A stretch of DNA of 64,000 nt, from NCBI GenBank assembly GCA_937920345.1, contig CALGVA010000067.1, positions 1 through 64,000 of the forward strand, read 5' to 3'. The notes beneath the pieces were generated by a model. It was not told where the DNA came from, made no database searches, and was given only the letters and a program-made list of their open reading frames with translations. Source of the stretch: an uncultured Lachnospiraceae bacterium (GTDB lineage Bacteria > Bacillota > Clostridia > Lachnospirales > Lachnospiraceae). Shown piece by piece: positions 42,107 through 50,621 of the stretch; positions within the stretch are counted from its first letter, which is position 1, and each line of letters starts with the position of its first letter. Both the position numbers and the translations under genes were made by a program.

Positions 42107-44836
42107 TTAGATGGTTTCTTCTACGAACTGCTCGAACTCTTCCGCCGTCATAATCACTTTGCGTGGCTTGGTTCCCTCTTCCTCACCGACGACACCCGCC
42201 TCGCACAGCTGATCCATAATGCGGGCCGCCCGGTTAAATCCGATTTTAAAGACGCGCTGTAACATACCGATGGACGCCTTGTCCTTCTCGATAATAAATC
42301 TTCCTGCTTCCGTAAAATACTCATCGTACTCGGAACCGCCGTCGCTTCCCGGCGTACCGCTGCCGCCTCCTGCACCGCTTCCCATACTCCTGATCTGGTT
42401 CTCCACATCGTCGCTGTACACATTACCGATGGCCTGATTCTTGAGGAAGTCTACCACATCCGACACTTCCTTATCGGAGACAAACGCACCCTGGATACGT
42501 GCCGGTTTCGGATACCCCTGTGGATAAAAGAGCATATCGCCCTTACCAAGCAGTTTCTCAGCCCCGACCATATCGAGGATCGTGCGGGAATCCACACCAC
42601 TGGAAACCGCAAACGCCACACGGCTCGGCATATTTGCCTTGATCAGACCCGTAATGACATCCACAGACGGTCTCTGTGTCGCAATGATCAGATGAATCCC
42701 GCAGGCTCTCGCAAGCTGTGCCAGACGGCAGATGGATTCTTCCACTTCGCCCGGCGACACCATCATCAGATCCGCCAGCTCGTCTACAATAATAAGGATC
42801 TGCGGCAGTTTCGCAGGCGCTTCCGGATCACCCGATGCCTTCATGCTCTCTACCTTCTTATTATATCCTTTCAGATCTCTGACATTGAAATCCGCGAATT
42901 TCTTATATCGGTCTGTCATCTCCGCAACTCCCCAGTGAAGAGCCGCTGCAGCTTTCTTCGGATCTGTCACGACAGGAATCAGCAGGTGCGGTATACCGTT
43001 ATAAACACTGAGTTCTACCACTTTCGGGTCAACCATGATCATCTTCACGTCTTCCGGTTTCGCCTTATATAAGATTCCCATAATAATCGTATTGATGCAG
43101 ACTGATTTACCTGATCCGGTAGCGCCCGCAATGAGCATATGCGGCATCTTCGCGATGTCTGCCACCACAATTTTACCGCCGATATCCTTACCTACCGCAA
43201 ACGCAAGGTTGGAATTAAATTCTTTAAACTCCCTGGCCTCCACTAATTCCCTGAATGAGACGGCACTGTTCTCTTTATTGGGAACTTCTATGCCCACAGC
43301 CGCTTTCCCCGGAATCGGCGCCTCGATACGTATATCCGTAGCCGCCAGATTCAGCTTGATATCGTCAGCCAGACCCACGATCTTGCTGACTTTAACACCC
43401 TGTTCCGGCTGCAGTTCGTAACGGGTAACGGACGGTCCCTGACTGATATCCGTTACGGTCACCCTCACACCGAAGGTATTCAGTGTCTGCTGCAGACGCA
43501 TGGCAGTTTCTTTTAATTCTTTCGCAGAGTCTCCATTATTCTTACCGTCGCCCTTCGCCAGCAGATTCACTGGCGGGAATTTATACGGTCTCATGGGTTT
43601 CGCCTCTGCGCCCGCAGACTGCCGGCTGCTCTCTCCGCTGTCTGCCGGTCGGGTTACTTCCGTAACGGCTTCCTGTCTCAGTCCGCCCGCCTCGCTCTTA
43701 TATGCGGCAGGACGTTCTCTGCCAGGACCTGGCATAGCGCTGCCCGATACCTGTTCCGGTCTGCCGGACAGCGTCATGCCTTCCTTATGGATCTGCAGTT
43801 CTCCGATGTCATCTTCCGGTTCTGATTCTTCTGCCGCACCGTGTATGCGGATCTCGTCCAGCTCGTCCGACTCATTCTCGATATAATGATAGGAATGCGC
43901 TTCTCTCACAGGCGGCTGTTTCTCCTGTATTTCCTCATCTTCCCCGGATATATGTAAAGTAATCTCATGGATATCATCCCTGATCTTTTCCGCGCTCTCC
44001 TTCTCTTTTCCCTTATCGAGCGTCGTATCCGCCATGACGCCGGTCACCTTTTTGTCCATGCGCAGAATCTTTTCATTCTCGATCTCTTCTTCCCGCCGTC
44101 TGCGCTGTTCTTCTGCCCTTGCGCGCTTCTCCTCCATGGCAAGTCTTCTTTCCTGTGCACGTTCCCTGCGGTACGCGGCATCCTCCACGGAACGCTCATA
44201 CATCCGCTTACCCTGTCTGGTCACGCCGCCGATAAAAGATCTCTCCGTGACCACCACCATGCAGATGATCCCCAGCACGAGAAGCGCCAGCGCCGTGCCT
44301 GCCGGTCCCAGAAATTTATAAGACAGATAGGCCAGTGATCCGGCAATGATTCCGCCGCCGTTCCTGTTTTCACTGCATCGCAGATAAATCTCCTTGATCT
44401 GATATTGCTCCGCCTGCGCAAGTTTTGTCCCGAACACTTCGCACACCATGCCGATCAGTACAAACAACGCAATGCCGGCCACCAGTTTTCTGGTCGCAAT
44501 ATTATTTCCTGTATTGGACATACCGAAAGCAATCGCCAGAAAAATGATCACCGGCGCAATATATGCCGTCAGCCCGAATATCCCGAACATCACGCCGCTG
44601 ACCGCATTGCCGGCTTTCCCTACAATACCGAAATTACACAGAAACAGGATAATCGCCAGTGCAAGAATGACCAGCAGCAGAATCTCGTTGCGGATCGCGG
44701 CGTCCATTGGCTGGGATGCCCTGCTTCCCGTACTCTTCTTTCCTGTCTGTGGCCGTCTGCTCCTGCCTGTATTTCTATTTGAAGTTGTCGTTTTTTTCTT
44801 TGCGGAAGAACGGTTTCCTCCCTGACTTGCTGCCAT
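42107..44836 (-). CDS. ftsK: DNA translocase FtsK/SpoIIIE
   Basis: A 909-residue DNA pump that moves chromosomes through the division or sporulation septum. Residues 1-45 are basic and soluble, then four membrane segments (about 49-200), a long charged linker, and the motor with GATGSGKSVCINTIIMG (Walker A), DELADLMMV (Walker B) and ATQRPSVDVITGLIKANMPS. The gamma winged-helix domain at the C-terminus (SIGMLQRVFKIGFNRAARIM) binds KOPS/SRS guide sequences. ATG at 44836 follows AGGAGG. In a spore-former it may act as SpoIIIE, FtsK or both; this protein alone does not decide which. Confidence 0.96.
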   Translation of the reverse strand: MAASQGGNRSSAKKKTTTSNRNTGRSRRPQTGKKSTGSRASQPMDAAIRNEILLLVILALAIILFLCNFGIVGKAGNAVSGVMFGIFGLTAYIAPVIIFLAIAFGMSNTGNNIATRKLVAGIALFVLIGMVCEVFGTKLAQAEQYQIKEIYLRCSENRNGGGIIAGSLAYLSYKFLGPAGTALALLVLGIICMVVVTERSFIGGVTRQGKRMYERSVEDAAYRRERAQERRLAMEEKRARAEEQRRRREEEIENEKILRMDKKVTGVMADTTLDKGKEKESAEKIRDDIHEITLHISGEDEEIQEKQPPVREAHSYHYIENESDELDEIRIHGAAEESEPEDDIGELQIHKEGMTLSGRPEQVSGSAMPGPGRERPAAYKSEAGGLRQEAVTEVTRPADSGESSRQSAGAEAKPMRPYKFPPVNLLAKGDGKNNGDSAKELKETAMRLQQTLNTFGVRVTVTDISQGPSVTRYELQPEQGVKVSKIVGLADDIKLNLAATDIRIEAPIPGKAAVGIEVPNKENSAVSFRELVEAREFKEFNSNLAFAVGKDIGGKIVVADIAKMPHMLIAGATGSGKSVCINTIIMGILYKAKPEDVKMIMVDPKVVELSVYNGIPHLLIPVVTDPKKAAAALHWGVAEMTDRYKKFADFNVRDLKGYNKKVESMKASGDPEAPAKLPQILIIVDELADLMMVSPGEVEESICRLAQLARACGIHLIIATQRPSVDVITGLIKANMPSRVAFAVSSGVDSRTILDMVGAEKLLGKGDMLFYPQGYPKPARIQGAFVSDKEVSDVVDFLKNQAIGNVYSDDVENQIRSMGSGAGGGSGTPGSDGGSEYDEYFTEAGRFIIEKDKASIGMLQRVFKIGFNRAARIMDQLCEAGVVGEEEGTKPRKVIMTAEEFEQFVEETI

Positions 44837-44882
44837 GATAATGCCTCCTGAGCATACTCCTCCTGATCATATAACTCAATAT

Positions 44883-44911
44883 AGTATAGCATTTTCATTT
44901 TCGCTTGTCAT
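44883..44911 (-). promoter_or_regulatory. Candidate sigma-A promoter for ftsK
   Basis: ATGACA (44906-44911) and TATACT (44883-44888), both on the minus strand, are 17 bases apart, about 45 bases before the ftsK ATG. The -35 box overlaps the end of the tepA-like gene's 3' region. Confidence 0.5.
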
Positions 44912-44914
44912 CCC

Positions 44915-45694
44915 TTATTTTGTAGCTGCGTTTTTCTTATCCACCATATCGTGGAGCTGTGCAATGGCATCTTTAATTCCGCCCACCTGACATATGATCC
45001 CTTCCTGAACCGCTTCATTTCCAACCAGAATCGTTCCCACATCTTTCGTCAGCACACCGGTCTCCATCATCAGCTCCTCCAGTCTTGTCTTGGATATCTT
45101 GCAGTGTTCACAGACAAATCCCGTGATCCGGTTCTGAATCTGGCGAAAATAGTCAAAGGTCTGCTGCACCCCGATCACCATGCCGTTTAAACGTACCGGA
45201 TGGATCACCATGGTGCCTGTAGGCACAATAAAGGAATAGTCCGTACTTACGGCAATCGGAACGCCTATGGAATGACTGCCGCCCAGCACTAAGGAGACCG
45301 TCGGCTTACTCAGGGAAGCGATCATCTCCGCTATGGCCAGTCCGGCTTCCACGTCTCCGCCCATCGTATTGAGCAGAATCAGCACACCGTCTATCTCTCC
45401 GCTGTCCTCTATCGCCGCCAGCTGCGGCAGAATATGCTCATATTTGGTTGTCTTGGATGTACTGCTCAAATTATCATGCCCTTCGATCTCGCCGATAATG
45501 GATATCAAATGTATCTTGTGATGTGCCTCGTTCTCATCTAACGTGATCTGTCCGACCTCACTGATGCGCTCGTCCCGGTGCTTTTCTTTATCCTGCTGCT
45601 TTTCCTGCTCCTCGCGCTTCTCGTCCCTGTCATTTTTATTTGTCTTATTCTCCTTATTATCCCTGCCGTTGTTTTTATTGTCCTTGTTTCCCAT
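44915..45694 (-). CDS. TepA/ClpP-class serine protease
   Basis: A 259-residue ClpP-like protease of the translocation-enhancing (TepA) subgroup. The first 45 residues are a highly charged lysine/glutamate/asparagine tail, unusual for ClpP proper. The fold begins at HKIHLISIIGEI; the catalytic serine is in GGSHSIGVPIAV (Ser142) and the histidine in TMVIHPVRL (His165), and the assembly/handle region follows. Bacillus TepA affects secretion of precursor proteins. The ATG at 45694 follows GGAGG six bases upstream; the GTG one codon earlier is rejected. It lies immediately upstream of ftsK on the minus strand, and palindromic element B ends about 40 bases before its start. Confidence 0.9.
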   Translation of the reverse strand: MGNKDNKNNGRDNKENKTNKNDRDEKREEQEKQQDKEKHRDERISEVGQITLDENEAHHKIHLISIIGEIEGHDNLSSTSKTTKYEHILPQLAAIEDSGEIDGVLILLNTMGGDVEAGLAIAEMIASLSKPTVSLVLGGSHSIGVPIAVSTDYSFIVPTGTMVIHPVRLNGMVIGVQQTFDYFRQIQNRITGFVCEHCKISKTRLEELMMETGVLTKDVGTILVGNEAVQEGIICQVGGIKDAIAQLHDMVDKKNAATK

Positions 45695-45734
45695 CACAAA
45701 CCTCCGTCCGTTATTTTTTGTGGTATTCAGAATT

Positions 45735-46013
45735 AAAAGGTGCTTTACAAATCTTGCTTAGGCATATTGCACAAAATGCTCGCGCTGTTGTCTGCGCAGG
45801 AGACTGAGATTTTCTTAATATTCCGTTAAGTGAACAGCAATTTCGGGACATGGACGTCCCGAAAAGCCCGAAACGAGCCCGGACGGCTCATTGAGGGCGG
45901 TTGCGTCTGTTTATCATAACTCTGTCGGAATATTTAGAAAATCCATTCGACGGAGCCGACACAAGAGAGCACTTTGTGCAATATGCCCTTTCATTATGTG
46001 TAAAGTACCTTTT
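45735..46013. repeat. Large nested palindromic element B
   Basis: A 279-base non-coding element. Its terminal inverted repeats (45735-45781 and 45967-46013) match at 38 of 47 positions; both contain GGCATATTGCACAAA, and the outermost bases are AAAAGGT. A second, inner inverted repeat pairs 45808-45825 with 45926-45943 at 17 of 18 positions (GATTTTCTTAATATTCCG). The centre has a perfect nine-base-stem hairpin TTTCGGGAC/GTCCCGAAA (45841-45864) and a GAGCC/GGCTC hairpin (45875-45889). No significant open frame lies inside. It sits between the membrane-protein terminator and the tepA-like gene. It may be a transposase-less mobile element or a structured RNA. Confidence 0.7.
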
Positions 46014-46037
46014 GACTCTCGAATCCTATAAAATAAA

Positions 46038-46074
46038 AAGGAAGAACCGCCGCCATTTAGCGTGATTCTCCCTT
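46038..46074 (-). terminator. Terminator of the membrane-protein gene at 46136
   Basis: AAGGAAGAA (46038-46046) pairs with TTCTCCCTT (46066-46074) with one G-T pair; the minus strand reads on into TTTTATTTT, the typical intrinsic terminator tract. Confidence 0.7.
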
Positions 46075-46135
46075 AGTTTGCGTTATTTATAATGATTTAT
46101 ACATCGATTATGTCCGAAAAAAGTCCCCGCAGATT

Positions 46136-47719
46136 CTAAGAAATATCAAAATCATCCCGCTCGGAAACTTCCACATCGTATTTCATATCCTTCTCCTCAA
46201 CCGGATACTGATAGTCCATTTCCTTCTTCACATGCTTCCTTGGAAGCGGCAGCGGATTCTCTATGAAGCGTGGCTTTGACGTCTGTTCCGGTACTTCCGT
46301 CATTTCTTCCGTACCGTCATTTTCCGTCAGTGCACTCCCGGCTTCCCGATCCGCCTCGGCATTGATCTGTTCGATCACAGCCTGCACGACCTCAGCCCTT
46401 CCGCCGAATATACAGTTCTGCAGCCCCAGTCCGGCCAGTACCGCCCATATATAAAGCGACAGCAGTCCGAAATGATTATCACCGATCACCGCCATGGGTG
46501 TAGGCGCCACGATGATGCACAGCATGATCCACCACATATAATTTTGTTCTTTACCGCTCCGGAAAAATTCAAATATGAGAAAAGCCGCGGGAACAAGCAA
46601 TAATCCCACCACGTAAACATCGTACAAATACGGCTTCCCAATGATAAATCCCTCGCTGTAAGAATACCATAACTTTATTTTACCCGGATCAAACTGCCCG
46701 TCAGAAGCTGCGAACCAGACTGCGGCAAGCTGCATAGCCGCATATGTAATCACCGCTGCGGCAATCACCGCGGCATTCATTCCGGCCGAGTGGTACACCG
46801 GCATCGAATCCTGCTTTTTCTTCCGCCCGGTAGCAGCTGCGACAAACATAAGCATAAGCGGCGCAGCCGCCGGTTCAATACATGCAAGCATACCGATCAC
46901 GGCGCCTGCCGCCACAGCCCCGAAAAGCGCGGCCGGTTTACTCAGGCGGTTGTCACAGTAACTTTGTATAAGCCATGCCGTCAGCAGCATCCCCAGCATA
47001 TACAGCACAAAAAAGAGCCATTCCGGACCGAAGCAGATCAGCATTCTCAGGCTGCAGTACGAACATGCCAGATACAGCAGCACGATACATGCCGGCAGCC
47101 GTCCTGCAATCTTCCTCGTCACCACATAGGCGAGCAGCATTCCGGCAATCTGCAGAATCATCTGTAACACGATCGCAGATGCGATCTTATGTCCCAGAAA
47201 AGATAATATCACCGAGAGACACAGCACATACAGACTGGAGATCCTGTCAGGCGATACCGCCGTACCCGCTTCCGGTGACAGCGCCATATGATAATAGTCC
47301 ATACCGCTCACCTGTTCGGCAAGGAACTGTTCATGCTCCGTCATAGAGAAGGCATACTGCATATACATGACCCGCAGAAACACACCGCCCGCCAGGATCA
47401 GAATGACCGCAATACATTCCCATGCAAGCAGCGTGCGCTCTTTCCAGGTACATTTCTTTCTGACTGCTCCGGATATCTTCCTGACTGCCCAGTACAACAG
47501 AACCGTAACCGGAAGAATCAGCAATCCGAGAAGGGTCAGCATGCCGTCAGACATCCCCTTAAGAGGAGTAAACACAGGCACCGGAAGTCCTTTACCGTAC
47601 GGTATACCTGCGAGATAAGCTGTCCATACACCCCCTGCGAACACTCCCAGCAATATGACGCACAATATGGTATACAATATCCACAACACGCAGCTAAACC
47701 ACGTTTTACGATAAGTCAT
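46136..47719 (-). CDS. Polytopic membrane protein, glycosyltransferase-39-like
   Basis: A 527-residue membrane protein with about 12 hydrophobic segments. I do not recognise a named function. The layout, a large loop after the second or third helix (SMTEHEQFLAEQVSGMDYYH) and many helices, resembles lipid-linked-sugar glycosyltransferases (GT39/ArnT) in which that loop holds acidic catalytic residues. The C-terminal 100 residues are cytoplasmic and acidic and end with KPRFIENPLPLPRKHVKKEM and YPVEEKDMKYDVEVSERDDF, a tail I recall from other Lachnospiraceae membrane proteins. The ATG at 47719 follows AAGGA. Upstream, metY ends 19 bases away. Confidence 0.8.
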   Translation of the reverse strand: MTYRKTWFSCVLWILYTILCVILLGVFAGGVWTAYLAGIPYGKGLPVPVFTPLKGMSDGMLTLLGLLILPVTVLLYWAVRKISGAVRKKCTWKERTLLAWECIAVILILAGGVFLRVMYMQYAFSMTEHEQFLAEQVSGMDYYHMALSPEAGTAVSPDRISSLYVLCLSVILSFLGHKIASAIVLQMILQIAGMLLAYVVTRKIAGRLPACIVLLYLACSYCSLRMLICFGPEWLFFVLYMLGMLLTAWLIQSYCDNRLSKPAALFGAVAAGAVIGMLACIEPAAAPLMLMFVAAATGRKKKQDSMPVYHSAGMNAAVIAAAVITYAAMQLAAVWFAASDGQFDPGKIKLWYSYSEGFIIGKPYLYDVYVVGLLLVPAAFLIFEFFRSGKEQNYMWWIMLCIIVAPTPMAVIGDNHFGLLSLYIWAVLAGLGLQNCIFGGRAEVVQAVIEQINAEADREAGSALTENDGTEEMTEVPEQTSKPRFIENPLPLPRKHVKKEMDYQYPVEEKDMKYDVEVSERDDFDIS

Positions 47720-47738
47720 AATCGATTATCCTTTTACA

Positions 47739-49022
47739 TCATATTCTTGCCAGTGCCTGTTCTAAATCAGCGACAATATCATCAATGTGCTCGATTCCGA
47801 CAGAAAAGCGGATCATGTCCGGAGCCACCCCGGCCTCCTTCAACTGTTCCTCGTTCATCTGTCTGTGCGTATGGCTGGCCGGATGAAGCACACTCGTTCT
47901 GGCGTCCGCGACATGGGTCACGATCGCCGCCAGTTCAAGATGATCCATCATCCTGGCAGCCGCCTCTCTACCGCCCTTCAAACCGAAGGAAATGACACCG
48001 CAGGTTCCTTTCGGCATATATTTCCTTGCCGTCTCATAATATTTGCTGCCTGGCAGTCCCGGATAATTGACCCATGCCACTTTCTCATGTCCCTCCAGAT
48101 ACGCCGCGACTCTCTGCGCATTATAACAGTGCCGTTCCATCCGAAGATGCAGGGTCTCCAATCCGACATTCAACAGAAAAGCATTCTGCGGAGACTGCAT
48201 GGAACCCAGATCTCTCATCAACTGTGCCGTCGCCTTGGTAAGATAAGCCGCCCGGCCGAATTTTTCTGTGTAGATAATGCCATGATACGACTCATCCGGC
48301 GTACACAGCCCCGGAAACTTATCCGGATAAGCGCTCCAGTCAAAGTTACCGGAATCCACTATGCAGCCGCCTAATGACATGGCATGTCCGTCCATATATT
48401 TGGTTGTGGAGTGAACCACGATATCCGCGCCCCACTTGATCGGATTACAGTTGATCGGCGTCGCAAATGTATTGTCCACGATCAACGGTACATGATGATC
48501 ATGCGCCGCTTTCGCAAACTTCTCAATATCCAGCACCACCAGCGCCGGATTGGCTATCGTCTCGGCAAATACACATTTGGTATTCGGCCTGAAAGCCTCT
48601 GCCAGTTCTGTCTGTGATGCATCGGGGTCCACGATTGTACATTCGATTCCCATCTTCTTCATCGTACAGGTGATCAGATTAAAAGTCCCTCCGTACACGG
48701 TTGAAGACAATACCACATGATCTCCCGTCTCGCAGATATTAAATATGGCATAATGGCATGCCGCCTGGCCGGAAGCCGTCAGCATGGCCGCCTCGCCGCC
48801 CTCCAGTTCACAGATCTTGGCCGCAACACAATCATTGGTCGGATTCTGCAGCCTGCTGTAGAAATACCCGCTTTCCTCCAGGTCAAAAAGCCGTCCCATC
48901 TGTTCGGAGGTTTCATACTTGAATGTCGTGCTCTGGTAAATCGGCAGCACACGCGCCTCACCGTTCCTGGGCTGCCATCCCGACTGAATACATATAGTCT
49001 CTTTCTGATACTGTCTACTCAT
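47739..49022 (-). CDS. metY: O-acetylhomoserine sulfhydrylase (MetY)
   Basis: PLP enzyme that uses sulfide and O-acetylhomoserine to form homocysteine, with possible cysteine-synthase activity. The 427-residue product has TICIQSGWQPRNGEARVLPI, the TTFKYETSEQMGRLF segment, GHQ-type SASGQAACHYAI, and the PLP lysine in VHSTTKYMDGHAM. C-terminal IRFSVGIEHIDDIVADLEQA is typical. The ATG at 49022 follows GGAGGGAG; it overlaps the CFI-box gene by eight bases. It provides homocysteine to MetH (2423-4885). No SAM riboswitch or T-box lies upstream. Confidence 0.94.
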   Translation of the reverse strand: MSRQYQKETICIQSGWQPRNGEARVLPIYQSTTFKYETSEQMGRLFDLEESGYFYSRLQNPTNDCVAAKICELEGGEAAMLTASGQAACHYAIFNICETGDHVVLSSTVYGGTFNLITCTMKKMGIECTIVDPDASQTELAEAFRPNTKCVFAETIANPALVVLDIEKFAKAAHDHHVPLIVDNTFATPINCNPIKWGADIVVHSTTKYMDGHAMSLGGCIVDSGNFDWSAYPDKFPGLCTPDESYHGIIYTEKFGRAAYLTKATAQLMRDLGSMQSPQNAFLLNVGLETLHLRMERHCYNAQRVAAYLEGHEKVAWVNYPGLPGSKYYETARKYMPKGTCGVISFGLKGGREAAARMMDHLELAAIVTHVADARTSVLHPASHTHRQMNEEQLKEAGVAPDMIRFSVGIEHIDDIVADLEQALARI

Positions 49023-49833
49023 CTCTATGTAATACTCCCTCCTGTTTATGACGGTCCGTCACCATATACTCCTGTTTCAGTTCCGACATCATCATCTCAT
49101 ACAGCTGCCTGCATCGCTCATTCTCCTGCTGCTCGACATATGTAACACACTTACTGATATAATGCTCCCACAAATACAGATACTTTTCCTCGGGAACCGC
49201 CTCCCTGGCGATCCTCTTCACGATCGTAGGTGCAATATCGTAATACTCCTGAATCATTGCCTGCCCGTCACCCTGCCCAAACAGATACTCATCCCGGTAC
49301 CGCTTCATCAATGCGATTTCCCTGCAGTCCTGCGGCTTGTGCAATCCGCAGCATACTGCCGTGGTCACAAAACACAGTTTCTGTTTAAACCCCGCCTGTA
49401 TCGACTCGTAATCAGCTGCCTGTATATGCTGATCAAACCGTGTGTTCCAGCTGCCGCATATGGCCTCTGTCATCTCGTGTGCCTCTCCCTCCGGAACGCC
49501 GCGGCGTCTCTGGTAGGCAATGAGTGCCGGCAGGAAATAGGATACCATATACAGATTCAGATTGTGCTGCAACTGCTGCCGCTTCGTTCTTCCTCCTGCC
49601 GCTTCCAGCATACTCTGTGCCGTCGCCGCCGGACATTCCGCCGCCCGCATGCGCTGCTGTCCCCTGTCAGGGGTATCCTCACCCCATGCCGCCGTCAAAG
49701 CACACCACACGGATGTATACTCCTCAAGGTGCCGCTCAAAAGATGCGGCATAGCTTTCTTTCTTAAACTCAGAAATTCGATCCGGCGCCTGTTCAAACAT
49801 ACCGGTGATCTGATCCAACTGTATATTATCCAT
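49015..49833 (-). CDS. CFI-box domain protein
   Basis: A 272-residue soluble protein. Its C-terminal half carries the CFI-box pattern: CFVTTAVCCGLHKPQDCREI, ALMKRYRDEYLFGQ and MIQEYYDIAPTIVKRI, a cysteine-containing motif seen at the ends of many exported or surface bacterial proteins and here within a longer cytoplasmic-looking protein without a signal peptide. The N-terminal 150 residues have helical segments, including HNLNLYMVSYFLPALIAYQR. The function is unknown. Start at ATG 49833 behind AGGG eight bases upstream. The gene is 24 bases after yebC and eight bases overlap metY, so it is in the same transcript. Confidence 0.8.
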   Translation of the reverse strand: MDNIQLDQITGMFEQAPDRISEFKKESYAASFERHLEEYTSVWCALTAAWGEDTPDRGQQRMRAAECPAATAQSMLEAAGGRTKRQQLQHNLNLYMVSYFLPALIAYQRRRGVPEGEAHEMTEAICGSWNTRFDQHIQAADYESIQAGFKQKLCFVTTAVCCGLHKPQDCREIALMKRYRDEYLFGQGDGQAMIQEYYDIAPTIVKRIAREAVPEEKYLYLWEHYISKCVTYVEQQENERCRQLYEMMMSELKQEYMVTDRHKQEGVLHRDE

Positions 49834-49857
49834 CTGCATTACCCTGCTTATCAACAA

Positions 49858-50586
49858 TTATTCATCCCAGTTATGATATACGGCCTGCACGTCATCATCA
49901 TCTTCCAGCAGGTCAAGCGTTCTCTGCAGATTCTTGACTGCCGTCTCGTCGGTCAGTTCCACCCAGTTCTGGGGAATCATGGTAACCTCGGAAGAAACAG
50001 GCACCACGCCGGCTTCCTTTAATGCGGCGTCCACTTCGCTCCACCCGTCGGGATCCGTATAGATCTCAAAACAGTCCTCCTCTTCCGAGAAGTCTTCTGC
50101 GCCTGCATCCAGAGCCAGCATCATCAGATCATCCGCCTCCATACTGCATTCTTCTTTATCTATAATAATCTGTCCCTTCTTATCAAACATGAAGGAGACA
50201 CAGCCGGGTGTGCCTACATTCCCCTGTCCTTTCGTAAAAGCGCTCCGCACATTGGCCGCGGTTCTGTTCTGATTATCCGTCAGTGCATCCACGATGATCG
50301 CAATGCCGTTCGGTCCGTATCCCTCGTATGTCACATACTTATAATTGACGTTGCCGCCCTCGCCGGCCGCTTTCTTAATACCTCTGTCGATGGTATCATT
50401 CGGCATGTTGTTGGCTTTCGCCTTGGCAATCACCTGCGCCAGCTTGAAATTATTAGCCGGGTCCGGACCGCCCTCTTTCACGGCGACAGCAATCTCCCTG
50501 CCGATAATCGTAAAAATCTTGCCCTTGGCAGCATCATTTTTCTCTTTTTTATGTTTTATGTTTGCAAATTTTGAATGTCCTGACAT
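49858..50586 (-). CDS. yebC: YebC/PmpR-family protein
   Basis: A 242-residue YebC/TACO1-family protein. It has the invariant start MSGHSKFANIKHKKEKNDAA, the KAKANNMPNDTIDRGIKKA helix and YEGYGPNGIAIIVDALTDN. Members have been described as transcription regulators and, more recently, as translation factors that help ribosomes through proline stretches; the second role seems more general. The ATG at 50586 follows AAAGGAG. Confidence 0.96.
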   Translation of the reverse strand: MSGHSKFANIKHKKEKNDAAKGKIFTIIGREIAVAVKEGGPDPANNFKLAQVIAKAKANNMPNDTIDRGIKKAAGEGGNVNYKYVTYEGYGPNGIAIIVDALTDNQNRTAANVRSAFTKGQGNVGTPGCVSFMFDKKGQIIIDKEECSMEADDLMMLALDAGAEDFSEEEDCFEIYTDPDGWSEVDAALKEAGVVPVSSEVTMIPQNWVELTDETAVKNLQRTLDLLEDDDDVQAVYHNWDE

Positions 50587-50621
50587 TTTATTATCTCCTT
50601 TGTCTTATTTGTCTGTAATGT

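Noticed and set aside
41369..42262. Long plus-strand open frame of 297 codons
   Set aside because: It is antisense to fhs and the ftsK end, has no ribosome site or recognisable family, and its composition mirrors the coding strand.
47739..49100. SAM riboswitch or T-box before metY, metH or ilvB
   Set aside because: These genes lie within operons with gaps of under 130 bases; none contains the conserved elements of those leaders.
49048..50022. Plus-strand open frame of 324 codons
   Set aside because: It lies antisense to the CFI-box gene and the 3' end of yebC, which are well supported; no domain pattern is seen.
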